Part shown: positions 25,644-33,621 of the stretch, piece by piece
Position numbering within the stretch: position 1 is the stretch's first letter
Layout: each line of letters starts with the position of its first letter
From: Oscillospiraceae bacterium
GTDB taxonomy: Bacteria > Bacillota > Clostridia > UBA1212 > SIG427
Length of the DNA stretch: 64,000 nt
Assembly: GCA_015069135.1 (NCBI GenBank)
Contig: SVJE01000002.1
Coordinates: 1 to 64,000 of the forward strand
Reading direction: 5' to 3'
The notes under the pieces: generated by a model
Database searches by the model: none
Told to the model about the DNA's origin: nothing
What the model saw: only the letters and a program-made list of their open reading frames with translations
Made by a program: the position numbers and the translations under genes

Positions 25644-26525
25644 ATGGCAATGGAATTTGCAGTGATCGGCGGAGATCTTCGTAATATTAAATTAATAAAA
25701 GTTCTAGCTGAAACAGGAAATAAAGTGTATGTATATGGAAACAAACCTGAGAAAGATTCCGACTGTATTATATGCGACAGCATTGATGTCGCCATTGCTG
25801 AAGCGAAGTGGATTATCGGACCAATTCCTTTTAATGCCGGAACTATCCCGGGGGAACAGATATTAAAGAACATTTTACCGGGAAAAGTATTTATTTCAGG
25901 AAATATACCTGAAAGTGTTATACATGATGCACAAAAAAGAGGTATTTATGTAGTAGATATTTTACAGAGAGATGACATGGCTATTTTAAATGCTGTTCCT
26001 ACAGCAGAGGGGGCCATACAAATTGCTATGGAAAAGTTACCTGTTACTATAGATGGCAGTCATATTTTAATTACCGGATTTGGTCGGGTGGCAAAAACAT
26101 TGGCGGCAAAACTTAAAGCTATAGGCGGAATTGTTACAATATGTGCAAGAAAAACAAGGGATCTTGCCTGGGCCGAAATTTATGGCTATAACAAAATGAC
26201 ATTTTCTGAATTGGCAAAAAACACAGGTCGATTTACATTGATTTACAATACGGTTCCAAAAATTATTTTCGACAAAAAACAGCTTGATGTTATTAAAAAT
26301 TGCAAGACAGGGGGCAGACCCCCGTCTGTACTTCTATTGATTGATCTTGCTTCTAAGCCAGGTGGAGTTGATTTTGAGTACGCAAAAAAAATAGGAATTG
26401 ATACTGTGCAGGCTTTGGCGTTGCCGGGGAAGGTTGCACCGGAAACGGCTGCAAGAAATATTGGTAAAGTTGTGTTTAATATTATAGAAGATCTGGCAAA
26501 GGAGGCAGATAAAGATGTTAATTGA
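25644..26525 (+). CDS. dpaA: Dipicolinate synthase subunit A
   Basis: Together with DpaB it makes dipicolinic acid from dihydrodipicolinate in the mother cell during sporulation. An N-terminal domain opens FAVIGGDLRNIKLIKVL. A Rossmann domain follows with ILITGFGRVAKTLAAKLKAIG (near 150). The end carries IDLASKPGGVDFEYAKKIG and LALPGKVAPETAARNIG, diagnostic for the subunit. About 293 residues. An in-frame palindromic repeat adds KTGGRPPS around residues 222-229, between NTVP...DVIKN and the IDLASKPGG strand. It overlaps dpaB by 11 nt. Confidence 0.93.
   Translation: MAMEFAVIGGDLRNIKLIKVLAETGNKVYVYGNKPEKDSDCIICDSIDVAIAEAKWIIGPIPFNAGTIPGEQILKNILPGKVFISGNIPESVIHDAQKRGIYVVDILQRDDMAILNAVPTAEGAIQIAMEKLPVTIDGSHILITGFGRVAKTLAAKLKAIGGIVTICARKTRDLAWAEIYGYNKMTFSELAKNTGRFTLIYNTVPKIIFDKKQLDVIKNCKTGGRPPSVLLLIDLASKPGGVDFEYAKKIGIDTVQALALPGKVAPETAARNIGKVVFNIIEDLAKEADKDVN
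26304..26327 (+). repeat. Palindromic repeat, copy 15 (inside dpaA), last in the window
   Basis: AAGACAGGGGGC, A, GACCCCCGTCT, read in frame as CKTGGRPPSV. No further copy was noticed from here to 64 kb. Confidence 0.88.
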
Positions 26526-27090
26526 TATGAAAATAGGGTTTGCAATAACAGGATCTTTTTGTACACATTCAGCAGCTCTGTCCACGGTGGAGGATTTGGT
26601 TAAAAAAGGTGCAGATGTGTACCCAATAGTATCTTCTATTGTTAATGAAACAGGCACACGTTTCTTTGAATCCGGTGTTGTCGTTTCAGAACTGGAAAGA
26701 ATAACAGGGCATAAGGTTATTTCCACCATTGAAAAAGCAGAACCTATTGGTCCCAGAAAATTGTTGGATGTTGTGTGTGTGGCTCCTTGTACAGGAAACA
26801 CTCTCGGTAAAATGGCCGGTGGAATTACGGATACAGCTGTTCTTATGGCTTGTAAAGCGCACCTCAGAAATCAGAGACCGGTGGTGTTGGCAGTCTCTAC
26901 CAATGATGGTCTGGGCGCAAGCGCAAAAAATATAGGGCATTTGATGACTTGTAAAAATATTTATTTTGTTCCTTTTAGGCAGGATGACCCAATAAACAAA
27001 CCAATGTCATTAGTTGCAAGATTTGATTTAGTTCCGGCAACCATTGAATGCGCTTTGGAAGGCAAGCAAATACAACCCATTTTAACATGA
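26515..27090 (+). CDS. dpaB: Dipicolinate synthase subunit B (flavoprotein-like)
   Basis: The flavoprotein-fold partner of DpaA, 191 residues. The opening IGFAITGSFCTHSAALSTVEDL and the centre CVAPCTGNTLGKMAGGITDTAVLMACKAHLRN are typical. GGAGG is placed 11 nt before the ATG at 26515. The second in-frame ATG at 26527 (MKIGF) is the family's usual start, so the first four residues may be an addition. Expected to be transcribed with dpaA late in sporulation; I could not make out a convincing sigma-K promoter. Confidence 0.93.
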   Translation: MLIDMKIGFAITGSFCTHSAALSTVEDLVKKGADVYPIVSSIVNETGTRFFESGVVVSELERITGHKVISTIEKAEPIGPRKLLDVVCVAPCTGNTLGKMAGGITDTAVLMACKAHLRNQRPVVLAVSTNDGLGASAKNIGHLMTCKNIYFVPFRQDDPINKPMSLVARFDLVPATIECALEGKQIQPILT

Positions 27091-27132
27091 ATAAATAAAG
27101 TGAATGACAGATAAAAAAGAAAAGTTAATTAA

Positions 27133-27155
27133 TAACCCCGTTTTTCGGGGTTAAA
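27133..27155 (+). terminator. Terminator of dpaAB
   Basis: TAACCCCG, TTTTT loop, CGGGGTTA at 27134-27153, with AT-rich flanks. Confidence 0.75.
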
Positions 27156-27170
27156 TTATTTTGTTTCTGT

Positions 27171-27198
27171 TGACAATAAAAATAAAAAAGAGTATTAT
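27171..27198 (+). promoter_or_regulatory. Promoter of the cohesin-like protein gene
   Basis: TTGACA (27171-27176), 16 nt, TATTAT (27193-27198). Confidence 0.65.
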
Positions 27199-27244
27199 AT
27201 TTGATGACTATTTATTATTCATTTACATAGGAGGAAATTCTGAC

Positions 27245-28027
27245 ATGTTAAAAAAAGCGTTTGCAATAATTTTATCAATTGCTATGATCGCTGCTATGTG
27301 GGTTATGTCTACAAATGCTGAAGAAAGATTTGCGTTACCTGAAGGTGATAACTTTGCTGTAACAACAGATGTTATAACAGATGATTTCAAGACAGGTGAT
27401 ACAATTAAAGTTAAATTAACAATTAACGATATAAAAGAAGGTTTGGGTTTTCTTGACCTTACATTGAAAGTTGAGTTCAATCCGAGCGTATTGAGTCTTG
27501 TTCCTGAATCTATTACATCTTCATGTGATGAGATAAATGCAAATGATTCCGAAGTTGACTTCGGTATGAGTATAGATGCTACAGAAGATGCTGTTGAGCT
27601 TTACTTCGAAGATGGTAATTACGTAAAAGGTCTTACTGAGAGCGGAAAACTCTGGGTAGAGTTAGTATTTACTGCAAAGGCAGACAATACACAGCTTACA
27701 TCAGATGTTCTGGCATTTACCTCCATGGCTTTCGCTACAGAATCTGTTGATTATGAGTCTCTTGATGGAAAGGGTACTTTGATTACTGCAGTACTTCCTA
27801 CTCCTGAGCCATCAGCGGCACCAACAGAAGTTCCTACTGAGGCTCCAACAACTGCGCCTACAGAAGAACCAACAGCTGCTCCAACAAATAGTGCTGATCC
27901 GGCACCAACAAACAAGCCGGCTCCTGAGAAGCCAGAGAAGGATCCTGATACTTTTGACATAGGCTTACTTTCTTTAGCCGCTGTTGCTTTGTCATCATGT
28001 ACTGTTTTAGGTAGAAAGAAACAGTAA
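27245..28027 (+). CDS. Secreted cohesin-like domain protein with C-terminal anchor
   Basis: 260 residues. Signal peptide to about 25 (cleavage near STNAEE). Residues 28-185 resemble a type I cohesin or related beta-sandwich: DTIKVKLTINDIKEGLGFLD, then LKVEFNPSVLSLVP and LWVELVFTAK. A long TEAPT/AAPT linker follows (about 190-232). The end is DTFDIGL, hydrophobic SLAAVALSSCTVL and RKKQ, nearly the same as the LamG-like protein at 19.6 kb. The start ATG at 27245 follows TAGGAGG. I do not infer a cellulosome, since no dockerin is seen; a role on the cell surface is likely. Confidence 0.8.
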   Translation: MLKKAFAIILSIAMIAAMWVMSTNAEERFALPEGDNFAVTTDVITDDFKTGDTIKVKLTINDIKEGLGFLDLTLKVEFNPSVLSLVPESITSSCDEINANDSEVDFGMSIDATEDAVELYFEDGNYVKGLTESGKLWVELVFTAKADNTQLTSDVLAFTSMAFATESVDYESLDGKGTLITAVLPTPEPSAAPTEVPTEAPTTAPTEEPTAAPTNSADPAPTNKPAPEKPEKDPDTFDIGLLSLAAVALSSCTVLGRKKQ

Positions 28028-28156
28028 TTGCAAACTGATTAAACAAACAGAATTATATCAGCCACACCATTAGGTGTGGCTGTAGTATTTTACCGGAAAA
28101 AGGTATATAATGAATAACATTGATTTTAACAGGTGATTTACGGGAGGAAATATATT

Positions 28157-29005
28157 ATGAAATTTACAAAAATGCAGGGTATAGGCAATGACTATGTTTA
28201 TGTGGATTGCTTTAAAGAGAATCTTGCAAATCCTGCAGAAATTTCAAAATTTGTTAGCAACAGAAATTTTGGAATAGGTTCGGATGGTCTGATTCTTGTA
28301 AGCCCATCTGAAATTGCCGACTGTAGAATGGATATTTATAACGCTGATGGCTCCAGAGCTGAAATGTGTGGCAATGGAATAAGATGCGTGGGTAAGTTTT
28401 TATGGGATAGTGGTTATGTAAAAACATCTGTGGCTACAGTAGAAACAATGGCAGGTGTTAAAAAGCTTGATCTTATAGTAAATAACGGAGAATGTACCGG
28501 TGCCATTGTGGATATGGGTGAGCCTGAGTTAGAACCTAAAAAAATTCCTGTGGTTTGCAGTGAAGATACAATGATTGATAAGGAATTGATTGTAGGTGGC
28601 AAAACATATAATGTTACCTGTATATCTATGGGAAATCCTCATTGTGTTACATTTGTAGAAGATGCAGAAGGTTTAAATCTCCCTGCGTTGGGACCTCTTT
28701 TTGAAAATCATGTAGCATTCCCTGCAAGGATTAATACAGAATTTGTAACAGTAAAAGACAGAAATCATGTAAGAATGAGAGTATGGGAGCGAGGTTCAGA
28801 TGAAACAATGGCTTGCGGTACAGGTGCTTGTGCTACAGCTGTAGCAGCCATATTAAACAACCACTGTGATAGAGAGATTATTGTTACCTTAAATGGTGGT
28901 GACTTAAAAATAACATGGGATGAAGTAACAAATCATGTGTTTATGGAAGGTCCGGCAACTACATCTTTCACAGGAGAAATAAAACTTCCGGAAGGAATAA
29001 AATAA
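28157..29005 (+). CDS. dapF: Diaminopimelate epimerase
   Basis: Interconverts LL- and meso-diaminopimelate for lysine and peptidoglycan synthesis. The two catalytic cysteines are in EMCGNGIRCVGKF (near 72) and MACGTGACATAVAA (near 222). FTKMQGIGNDYVYVD opens the protein. 282 residues is full length. GGGAGG precedes the ATG. Dihydrodipicolinate, the DpaAB substrate, sits in the same lysine pathway 1 kb upstream, though the secreted-protein gene separates the loci. Confidence 0.95.
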   Translation: MKFTKMQGIGNDYVYVDCFKENLANPAEISKFVSNRNFGIGSDGLILVSPSEIADCRMDIYNADGSRAEMCGNGIRCVGKFLWDSGYVKTSVATVETMAGVKKLDLIVNNGECTGAIVDMGEPELEPKKIPVVCSEDTMIDKELIVGGKTYNVTCISMGNPHCVTFVEDAEGLNLPALGPLFENHVAFPARINTEFVTVKDRNHVRMRVWERGSDETMACGTGACATAVAAILNNHCDREIIVTLNGGDLKITWDEVTNHVFMEGPATTSFTGEIKLPEGIK

Positions 29006-29013
29006 AAACAAAC

Positions 29014-29047
29014 AACAGCAGGTTTTTAAGCCTGCTGTCTTTTTTTC
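29014..29047. terminator. Bidirectional terminator between dapF and pnuC
   Basis: ACAGCAGG, TTTTTAAG, CCTGCTGT, then a long T-run. It overlaps the last codons of the convergent pnuC. Confidence 0.87.
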
Positions 29048-29712
29048 ATTCGCTGCCAGTTTATAAATCCATAAACATCATTAATAAGAAACATTACAAA
29101 ACAGATAATCATAGGGAAATAGGCATGGTTTTCAATAGTAGCCAGTATCCACAAAACAATTAAAACAATATCATTAGCGCCGTAAGCAATAGCATAAAAA
29201 GGATTTCTCATCATGGTGAGATAAGAAGCCAGAAAGCTGGTTGTTATAGAAATTGTACTAAAGAGAAGATTGGCGTTTCCAAGAGCTTTAAGAATGAAAT
29301 AAAAAATAGCCGTAACAATAAAAGCCAGCATCCACATGATTGCAATATGCATTTTGCCCATATGAGCAACTTTTACTTCGCGACTTCCTTTATATGGATT
29401 ACGTACCCATGTTACAATGGAAGCCAAAGCGATGGGGGCGGTCATACAAAGATATGTAATCATTTCGCCGTAATAGGTAAAATGATATGAAATAGCACCG
29501 TAAAAAACGGCAAATATCAGTGTTAGCACCTGACCTAACACGTAACCCTTGGCAACGAAAATAAGGGCAGTAACTCCTATAAGCGAAGCCCACAGGGTCA
29601 AATAATCTTTTACAGGCACCAACAAAAAGGAACCTGTAACTACAGTTACGGAAATAATCCACAGTATAAATTCAAATTTTGATAAGTCCCTAAAAGGATT
29701 TTGGATTTTCAT
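29026..29712 (-). CDS. pnuC: PnuC-type nicotinamide riboside transporter
   Basis: An NAD-precursor transporter of the PnuC family with seven or eight membrane segments, 228 residues. The opening FRDLSKFEFILWIISVTVV, FAVFYGAISYHFTYYGEMITYL and IAYGANDIVLIVLWIL are family landmarks. The ATG at 29712 follows AAGGAGATG. A terminator-like hairpin lies just before the RBS, so expression may be attenuated, or the hairpin may simply end the upstream ABC gene. The exact substrate (nicotinamide riboside most likely) is inferred. Confidence 0.9.
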   Translation of the reverse strand: MKIQNPFRDLSKFEFILWIISVTVVTGSFLLVPVKDYLTLWASLIGVTALIFVAKGYVLGQVLTLIFAVFYGAISYHFTYYGEMITYLCMTAPIALASIVTWVRNPYKGSREVKVAHMGKMHIAIMWMLAFIVTAIFYFILKALGNANLLFSTISITTSFLASYLTMMRNPFYAIAYGANDIVLIVLWILATIENHAYFPMIICFVMFLINDVYGFINWQRMKKRQQA

Positions 29713-29728
29713 TCGGCATCTCCTTTAC

Positions 29729-29782
29729 AAAAAAAGCATCCGCGACACATCTTCTGAGACCTAACGATGTGTCAACGAATGC
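29729..29782 (-). terminator. Terminator or attenuator hairpin upstream of pnuC
   Basis: On the minus strand GCATTCG and GACACATC pair with GATGTGTC and CGGATGC, followed by seven Ts, and pnuC's RBS comes 9 nt later. It lies between the ABC transporter stop (29826) and pnuC. The segment before it, GAATTGCTTAAGCATTC, is nearly self-complementary and shares bases with the 5' arm, so an alternative fold is possible. Confidence 0.65.
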
Positions 29783-29825
29783 TTAAGCAATTCTTCTACC
29801 CGGTGGCAGTGACGTTATTTTATCA

Positions 29826-32800
29826 TTATTCTGTCCTTAAGGCAACCACAGGATCTTTTTTTGCAGCACTTCTTGACGGAATAATTCCTGCAAATAGTGT
29901 AAGAAGTACACTGATTACTATCAGTACTATGGCTCCTTCAACAGGAAGGATGGCTTTAAGGTTTTCAATTCCTGTAAGGGCAGTCATAATAAAGTTGATT
30001 GGTATACACAAGAGATATGTTACTACTACACCTAAAAGACCTGAGGTGAAACCTATAATCATAGTTTCTGCATTGAACATACGGGATACGTTTTTCTTAG
30101 AGGCCCCTATTGCACGAAGTATACCGATTTCTTTTGTTCTTTCCTGTACAGAGATTAATGTGATTACACCAATCATAATAGAAGAAACCACAAGGGATAT
30201 TGCTACAAACGCAATTAATACATAGGTAATTGCATTTATAATAGTGGTAATTGATGACATCATAATACCTAAGTAATCGGTATATTTAATTTGCTTAAGT
30301 TCTTCAACATTTTTGTTATAGTCGCTTATTGCTCCGGTTATAACGTCTTTGTTTTCAAAAGAAGAGGCATAAATATTTATTGCTGCCGGATGCTCTAAAT
30401 CTACTGAACCCATTTCACGAAGGTTATCTTCGTATGTGGACTTTGAAAAGTCCATAATTTCGTCGTAGTACAGTGCGCATTGCTCTGTGGTGTAACCGGC
30501 CATGGCCATGTCCAAAGCCCCTGCCAGTTGTTCAGCTCCAAGTCCTGCCATCTGAGTCATAACACCCTCTGCATACTTGGTTCTGATATTTTCCTGAATC
30601 ATAGGGGTAAAAATTTCCTTTATTTCTTCATCGGTCATAGCTGCCAAATATTCTGTAATTTCTTCCTGTGTAACACCCATTTCTTTGGCCATACCCTGGG
30701 AGATGGCTGCTTCAATCTGCTGGCGATCCATTCCTGCCAAAGCAGCGTCAGTTTGTTGCTGCATAAATTCTGCTGGGGGCACACAGCTGATTTCTGTATA
30801 GGCAGTAGCTTTTTCAGCCATATCAAGTTCTGAAATGTATTCTCTGAATGCAGTTTCTTTTTCGTTATCTGTTAAAGTTCCTGTGCTGGAGTCAAAAGGT
30901 TTACCTGTGATAACGTCTTTATGAGGTGAAGCAAGCTGTGCTTTTATTACGTCAGCATTCTGAGCTTTTTCTATAATGTGCTTTGTAAGATCAGCAGTGT
31001 AACAAATATTACCTCTTAACATTGTGGTATCTGCATCTTCTGAAGGTTTGATAATACCTGTAACTTTCAGACTCATTGCATTGTCATAGAGATATTTAAG
31101 GCCTGCTTCTGTTTTTCTTAAATCTGTATAAAGACCTGCTGTTTCATCGTAATGATAGCAATCTGCATTGAGGATTGTCTTAAATTCTGTATTGCAGATG
31201 TCTTCATAAGAAATCCTGAATTCTTCTTTATCAGAAAGGTCAGCGCCGTTAATAGCAGCCTGTGCCAGACCATCAATATATTCTTCAGACACAAGACCCA
31301 AAGCATAAAGGGCAATATCATCAATTTCGTTATTTTCATCTACTACCAGCACAATTTCGTCATAATCGTTAGGCCAGGAACCGTGAATTAAATCATACTG
31401 ATCAAGAATAAGGTCATTAACAGGGGCACCGTTTTCTCCCGGTAAAAGCTCCTGCCATAAGGAAGAACTTCCGCTACCCATAGACGAACCCATACTGCTC
31501 ATTGGATTAAGCTCTGCCATAGAGTTCATAGCTGACATATCAGCACCTAAATACTGAAGCATCAGGTCGGAAATGATTTTTTCAAGGTCCGTGTGAAGTA
31601 TTTTACCGTCTACAGATTTTGTATATACCAATAAGTCAAAGTCGTAGGAGTATTGAATTCCGTTTACAGCTTCAGAAAGTTCAGAATCCTTTTTATCCAT
31701 TTCAGACAGTAAAAACTCATTAAAGGCTTTTAAGTCGTTTTTGCTTTCTTCTATTTTTGTCATGGCATCAACCATGTCGTAAATAGCATCTTTTTGATAT
31801 ACTGCGTCGTTTTGGTGAACATCCCCTTCTTGAGTAACATTCATAAAAGCCTGCATAAGTGTAGAAATATCAACAGTAGAGGCTTCTAATGTAATAGGGT
31901 AAGCTGAAAGTGTACTTTCCTGCACCGCATTTATGTATGCGGTAGTTCCCTGAGACACAGCCAGAATCAGCGCTATACCTATAATTCCTATGCTTCCTGC
32001 AAAGGATGTTAAAATGGTACGACCTTTTTTTGTAAAAAGATTTTTTAAAGATAATCCAAAAGATGTAGCAAGACTCATAGAAGGCTTCTTTTCCTTCTTT
32101 TTTACAGCCACTTTTTCAGCATCAGAGACCTGATATTTTACCAACTCTTCCTCCGAAAGAGGTGCGGAGTCGCTGGTTATAACACCGTCTAACATACGGA
32201 TGATTCTGGTGGAATAAGTTTCTGCCAGGTCAGGATTGTGAGTTACCATAATAATGAGACGCTCTTCCGAAATTTTCTTAAGTATTTCCATAACCTGTAC
32301 ACTGGTTTCTGTGTCCAATGCTCCTGTTGGTTCATCGGCTAAAATTATTTCAGGGTTATTCACCAAAGCTCTTGCTATGGCAACTCTTTGCATTTGTCCA
32401 CCGGACATTTCGCTGGGCTTCTTTTTAAGCTGATCGCCTAAACCTACGTCTTCCAGTGCTTTTCTGGCACGGGCACGTCTTTCAGCTTTTGAAACTCCGG
32501 AAAGTGTCAAGGCTAACTCTACATTTTGAAGTACACTCTGGTGGGGGATCAGGTTATAGCTCTGGAATACAAAACCGATAGAGTGGTTTCTGTAGGTATC
32601 CCAGTCACGATCTTTGAAATCTTTGGTTGACCTACCGTCAATCACAAGATCACCTTCAGTATATTGGTCCAATCCTCCTATAATATTAAGCATTGTAGTT
32701 TTTCCGCAACCGGAAGGTCCCAGAATAGAAACAAATTCATTTTCTCTGAAATTAAGATTAATACCTTTAAGGGCGTGTACGGTATTTTCTCCTGCTAGGT

Positions 32801-32831
32801 AATCTTTTTTTATGTTTTTAAGCTGAAGCAT
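29826..32831 (-). CDS. MacB-like ABC transporter, ATPase fused to large permease
   Basis: About 1001 residues. Residues 1-230 are the ATPase: [16 protein letters not shown], signature EMSGGQMQRVAIARAL and IILADEPTGALD. A first membrane segment follows near residue 270 (LTSFAGSIGIIGIALILAVSQG). A very large extracytoplasmic domain spans about 290-830. Three membrane segments of FtsX type close the protein (YVLIAFVAISLVVSSIMIGVI, then FTSGLLGVVVTYLLCIPI). This matches the MacB/LolE-like exporters and mechanotransmitters for peptides or lipoproteins. I chose the ATG at 32831, preceded by AAAGGAGAAA; the open frame extends 63 codons upstream without support. No partner regulator is adjacent. Confidence 0.87.
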   Translation of the reverse strand: MLQLKNIKKDYLAGENTVHALKGINLNFRENEFVSILGPSGCGKTTMLNIIGGLDQYTEGDLVIDGRSTKDFKDRDWDTYRNHSIGFVFQSYNLIPHQSVLQNVELALTLSGVSKAERRARARKALEDVGLGDQLKKKPSEMSGGQMQRVAIARALVNNPEIILADEPTGALDTETSVQVMEILKKISEERLIIMVTHNPDLAETYSTRIIRMLDGVITSDSAPLSEEELVKYQVSDAEKVAVKKKEKKPSMSLATSFGLSLKNLFTKKGRTILTSFAGSIGIIGIALILAVSQGTTAYINAVQESTLSAYPITLEASTVDISTLMQAFMNVTQEGDVHQNDAVYQKDAIYDMVDAMTKIEESKNDLKAFNEFLLSEMDKKDSELSEAVNGIQYSYDFDLLVYTKSVDGKILHTDLEKIISDLMLQYLGADMSAMNSMAELNPMSSMGSSMGSGSSSLWQELLPGENGAPVNDLILDQYDLIHGSWPNDYDEIVLVVDENNEIDDIALYALGLVSEEYIDGLAQAAINGADLSDKEEFRISYEDICNTEFKTILNADCYHYDETAGLYTDLRKTEAGLKYLYDNAMSLKVTGIIKPSEDADTTMLRGNICYTADLTKHIIEKAQNADVIKAQLASPHKDVITGKPFDSSTGTLTDNEKETAFREYISELDMAEKATAYTEISCVPPAEFMQQQTDAALAGMDRQQIEAAISQGMAKEMGVTQEEITEYLAAMTDEEIKEIFTPMIQENIRTKYAEGVMTQMAGLGAEQLAGALDMAMAGYTTEQCALYYDEIMDFSKSTYEDNLREMGSVDLEHPAAINIYASSFENKDVITGAISDYNKNVEELKQIKYTDYLGIMMSSITTIINAITYVLIAFVAISLVVSSIMIGVITLISVQERTKEIGILRAIGASKKNVSRMFNAETMIIGFTSGLLGVVVTYLLCIPINFIMTALTGIENLKAILPVEGAIVLIVISVLLTLFAGIIPSRSAAKKDPVVALRTE

Positions 32832-33240
32832 GTTTTTCTCCTTTATAAAAATACGGGAAATTTTACCACAATATAGTATAATACAAAATTTTAAATTCGT
32901 AAAATGTTTGATAAAATTTTTATTTTTATTGTAAAATACGGAATAATTAAATAAAGAAAAACGATCAACGACACATGTGGCACAGAGGTGCGTAAATCTG
33001 ATTACGGTACGGATTTTCACTCTTGCAATGAAATCAATTTCAAAGAAAGGTTTTCCGTTTGCATTCTTTACACAACTTTTCTTGATGCAGTCTTTTGTGA
33101 GAAAGATATTTAAGCTGATTTTTGCAAAGGATATAAAGAAGAGAGCAGAACTTAATAACTAAAATAAAAACAGTACGGAAAAGAATTTTTATTAGTGTAA
33201 GGTGTAAAGTGATTGGGTTTCCGTACTGTTTTTTATAAAT
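32832..33240. other. Intergenic stretch with one long-loop hairpin
   Basis: About 400 nt between two minus-strand genes. It contains the hairpin listed at 33170-33230, a GC-richer patch near 32966-33030, and a 44-codon open frame from ATG 33028 (starts MKSISKKGFPF) with no RBS. I see nothing else convincing. Confidence 0.5.
33170..33230. terminator. Long-loop bidirectional terminator
   Basis: ACAGTACGGAAA (33170-33181) and TTTCCGTACTGT (33218-33229) form a perfect 12-bp stem with a 36-nt loop and T/A tracts outside. It lies just after the stop codon of the minus-strand PQ-loop gene. Confidence 0.7.
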
Positions 33241-33516
33241 TTATATTGTTGCTTTTTTGTCCAGATGTAAGTTGTAAAAATATACTCCTAAGTTTACTGT
33301 TACAACCATAAGGTTAAGAATATAGACAACCAATACATAACTTATATTATTACTTAATATCTTGGCTGTTATGCCGGCAATGTACCCTAATATAATAAGT
33401 AATATAAATTGAAGACTCATGGATTTCGCTGTGCCTGCTTTTATGTTTTTTATCAAAGAAATGGGCCAGGACATTCCAAAACAAATTAACATAGATGCTT
33501 CTAAAATTTCAGACAT
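33241..33516 (-). CDS. Small PQ-loop-like membrane protein
   Basis: 91 residues with three membrane segments, the size of a half-transporter (SemiSWEET-like) that would work as a dimer. The first helix ends with GMSWPISLIKNIKAGTAKSMS, which has the Pro plus charged-turn pattern of PQ-loop proteins. The next helix is LQFILLIILGYIAGITAKI and the third VYILNLMVVTVNLGVYFYNL. I chose the ATG at 33516 because AAGGTAGG lies 9 nt before it; the longer start at 33549 lacks an RBS. A TATAAT-like -10 box on the minus strand (33558-33553) would serve it. It is divergent from a LysR gene, a possible regulator. Confidence 0.75.
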   Translation of the reverse strand: MSEILEASMLICFGMSWPISLIKNIKAGTAKSMSLQFILLIILGYIAGITAKILSNNISYVLVVYILNLMVVTVNLGVYFYNLHLDKKATI

Positions 33517-33621
33517 ATCAGTATACCTACCTTTTATTTTTTTGTTCATTGTATTATACGATTGATTAAATTATAAGTCTAATATATAATATTATTAAAA
33601 TTCATAACTTTGGAGTTATTA

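Noticed and set aside
33028..33162. 44-codon basic, hydrophobic peptide gene
   Set aside because: No RBS, and the hydrophobic-basic pattern is easily produced by AT-rich DNA.
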